Shown here: one piece after another, positions 58,287 through 64,000 of the stretch
Position numbering within the stretch: position 1 is the first letter of the stretch
Layout: each line of letters begins with the position of its first letter
Assembly: GCA_012295275.1 (NCBI GenBank)
Contig: CM022669.1
Coordinates: 3,529,994-3,593,993 of the forward strand
DNA length: 64,000 nt
Direction: 5' to 3'
Source: Chrysomallon squamiferum
Taxonomy: Eukaryota > Mollusca > Gastropoda > Neomphalida > Peltospiridae
Position numbers and translations under genes: made by a program
The notes under the pieces: model-generated
The model's database searches: none
What the model was told of the DNA's origin: nothing
What the model saw: the letters and a program-made list of their open reading frames with translations, nothing else

Positions 58287-59518
58287 GTCCTTTTAAAATA
58301 AAGAGTCGATTATATTTAAAGGACCTTAGCAAATTAAACATTTTAGAGAGTTAAAATTGAACTTAGTGACTGGTCTTTGAGTAGAGTAAATTCTCTAGAT
58401 GTTGTTTTTACATTTAAATTAACAATAAAATCAATTTTGTTGACAATATGTTAATGAGATCTAAATATAGATACACCACTAATAAAATTTCTTTTTACGT
58501 TGTCCACAACAACTGATCAGTCCCAGAGGCAGGCAGAACAAAAATAACCGACAAATATATATTCCACAAATTTTTATTTATTGTTGTGGATGATTAAAAG
58601 ACGATAAGCACTGGATTTTCTGCTCCACTGCTTAAGAAGGTTCAAATGCATCACATAAAGTAGACCTAACTATAATCGATAAAGCTGTGAGAAAATCCAT
58701 TTCATTCCATCATTGTCTCTCTTTACCGACTGCACTTTACATAATGTTGCTTAGCATGAACCAACTCTAGCATAATACCTAATAGCGACTAGAAAATAAA
58801 AAATTAGAAAAGAAAAAAAAGATACAACAGCTGATTTAATTTTAAAAGAAGCAAGAAGAAGAAGAAGAAGAAGAATTAGGTTTTTGTGATAGAAAAAGTC
58901 GTAAATATCCTGCGTTTCGAGAGTCTAATTTGCTGCGTAAATCTGAACGGCTTGCCACGTCGCTGCTGAGGTTTTTATTAAACACGAGCTGATCATCATT
59001 TGTAAGCTCTTCTTCACACACACACGCGACAGACCTACACCATGCAGACGTCTTGATATAAACAAGGTTATCTACAGCGCCCCCGGCCGGTGTTTATCGC
59101 CGACCAACAATCGCGATCCCGTTTCTTTTTTTAACTCGGTGATGTTATGATTTCTCGTTTAAACTCTCAGCTCGCACGCGAAAAATACCATCATTAACTG
59201 ATTACGATGTTCCTAAACTTTCTATAACTTGCTCTCACGAACATCTCCAATGCGTGCACTTTGATGATGGTCGTAAAACAATGGCGCTTAATCGAAACAA
59301 AACCAAAAAAAAGTTTTTCGATTCTGTTTTATTGTTGTTGTTGTTGTTGCTTTGGTTTTAATTTTAAATCATGTGATTAATTAGTTGTAGTAGCGATAGT
59401 GTTAGTAGCAGTAACAGCAGCAGCAACAGCAGTAGTAGTGGTGGCAGTAGCAGTTGTAGTAATAGTAGTAGTAGTCCTGACAGTAGAGTAGAAGAAGTAG
59501 CAGCCGCAGTAGTAGCAG

Positions 59519-59554
<36 letters not shown>

Positions 59555-60081
59555 CAGAAGCATCAACAGTATTTGTTCCAGTACTATCTGATGTGAAAAA
59601 AAAAAAAAAATCTGTTTCTTGTTACAGTTTTGCTTCCTAAGGATAAAACGTTTAAAAAAGCTTTTTAAAATAAGGTTACCTAAATATGTCAGAGTGAACG
59701 TAATTAACTCACATTTTACTCAAGCTAATGACTTCAGTAAATTTTCTTTTTTCTAAAACTAGTGCCAAAGATTTCCTTTCATTCTGAAATTACTGCTTAA
59801 ATAACATCTCCAACAATTAGTGTTTTATCAATGAAGCTGATTATAACGTGTGACTTTCACATAGCTGTATTAGCAACACGTCAGTTGCTCCTAATACATA
59901 ACTGTCAAGTCATTAAGATATTTTGCAAGACTGAGTAAATAAACAACATAAAAAAATAAAAAAATAAAAAAGAATTAAGAATTAAAAATCTCTGATTAAA
60001 CGCAGAAAATGGTTGCTGGTTGTCTATTTCTCTGGACGTTAAGTACAGATGTTATCATTTTTTCTTTCTTTTTTTTTCTCT

Positions 60082-60116
<35 letters not shown>

Positions 60117-60360
60117 ATGCTTTCCTTCGATTGAGAGATAGCTCGAAAGCGAAATAGAGGGGCAAATGAACTGATTCGATATAATTAGAATTTTATTTTA
60201 TGAAGGTGAAAAGTTTTGGTCCTTGTTTTTGACGGTTAACCGGCAAGAGTTGGTATATCGAATAATTGAAAAATAATTTCATTCTGATATATTACGAAAT
60301 GATTTTCCGTCAAGTTATATACAACACACACACAGACAATACACACAAACACACACACAT
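57650..60360. other. Gene-free stretch with triplet repeats
   Basis: (TTTA)n at about 58,072-58,108, GTT/ATT runs at about 58,120-58,285, GTA/GCA-type repeats at about 59,385-59,575 and a poly-T run near 60,085-60,115. A CpG-richer patch at about 58,990-59,190 might be a promoter, but no transcript start can be placed. Confidence 0.5.
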
Positions 60361-60364
60361 ACAT

Positions 60365-61030
<666 letters not shown>

Positions 61031-61459
61031 GACACACAGAGATCCATACATCATAAATAGTTAAATAATTTGTATTTGTTATTGACGTCAAGTAAAATTA
61101 AAGTTGATTTATTAATGTCTTTTTCTTCAGAGTTTTCGATTCATTAATTAACTTTCGTTTCGAACGCCTCTTGTATGGCTATTAATTAAAGCTACTGTCC
61201 TAGACTGAATCCTGCGAAAATATATAGGTGGGCAACTCGACCTTTGCTCGAAGATGCAAATCTGTGTTATAAAATGTAAAAGTGTAAATATAGATATTAA
61301 TTATACTGGAACAGTGCTGTGGGCCTTATCAGACAGATGGGAAATCACATTTATAGAAACTCCCAGAGGCTTTGGTATCTTTTAGCTTCAGAAAAACAAA
61401 CTATTACAAGAGAGAAAACAGGCAAAAATCTGGAGGAAAAACTTTACTGTTATGTTATA

Positions 61460-64000
<2,541 letters not shown>

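Noticed and set aside
58940-59110. Stop-free minus-strand frame of about 70 codons in a CpG-richer patch
   Set aside because: No Met, no splice donor at a usable position and no family resemblance; treated as chance.

Overview
This is nuclear DNA from an animal. It is very AT-rich, has almost no long open frames, and is full of simple-sequence repeats and minisatellites. Five protein-coding genes can be assembled from short exons with clean GT-AG boundaries (one boundary is GC-AG) and matching phases. The protein sequences look invertebrate: the HCN channel resembles the arthropod Ih type more than any single vertebrate paralogue. A lophotrochozoan, perhaps a mollusc, fits best, but the species is not determined.

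Layout. 3,997-5,411 (+): the last two coding exons of a Wnt ligand; the 5' exons are not in the window or not recognisable. 5.4-14 kb: no gene seen; tandem arrays, a possible inverted-repeat element and a pair of diverged repeats. 13,990-19,054 (-): a complete six-exon USE1 gene (ER SNARE, 236 aa). 20,060-25,468 (+): a complete seven-exon, 472-aa repeat protein resembling axonemal microtubule proteins of the SAXO5/TEX45 type, head to head with USE1 across a short shared promoter. 29,532-31,409 (-): a complete four-exon NDUFA13 gene (mitochondrial complex I subunit, 150 aa). 37,126-54,279 (-): eight exons of an HCN/Ih pacemaker channel, from S1 to the stop codon (about 814 aa). Its N-terminus, including the HCN domain, was not found; a possible extra exon lies near 57.5 kb. 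58-64 kb: repeats only.

The genes do not form a functional pathway. Of interest are: (1) two introns of the HCN gene that hold tandem copies of the preceding exon-intron boundary, giving rows of decoy 5' splice sites; (2) a GC-AG intron in NDUFA13; (3) alternating phase-1/phase-0 introns in the axonemal-type gene; (4) a recently dispersed 139-bp repeat, seen as two nearly identical copies 15 kb apart; and (5) a neighbourhood of USE1, NDUFA13, HCN and a SAXO5-like gene, which recalls human chromosome 19p. No RNA genes, CRISPR arrays or intact transposase or reverse-transcriptase genes were seen.
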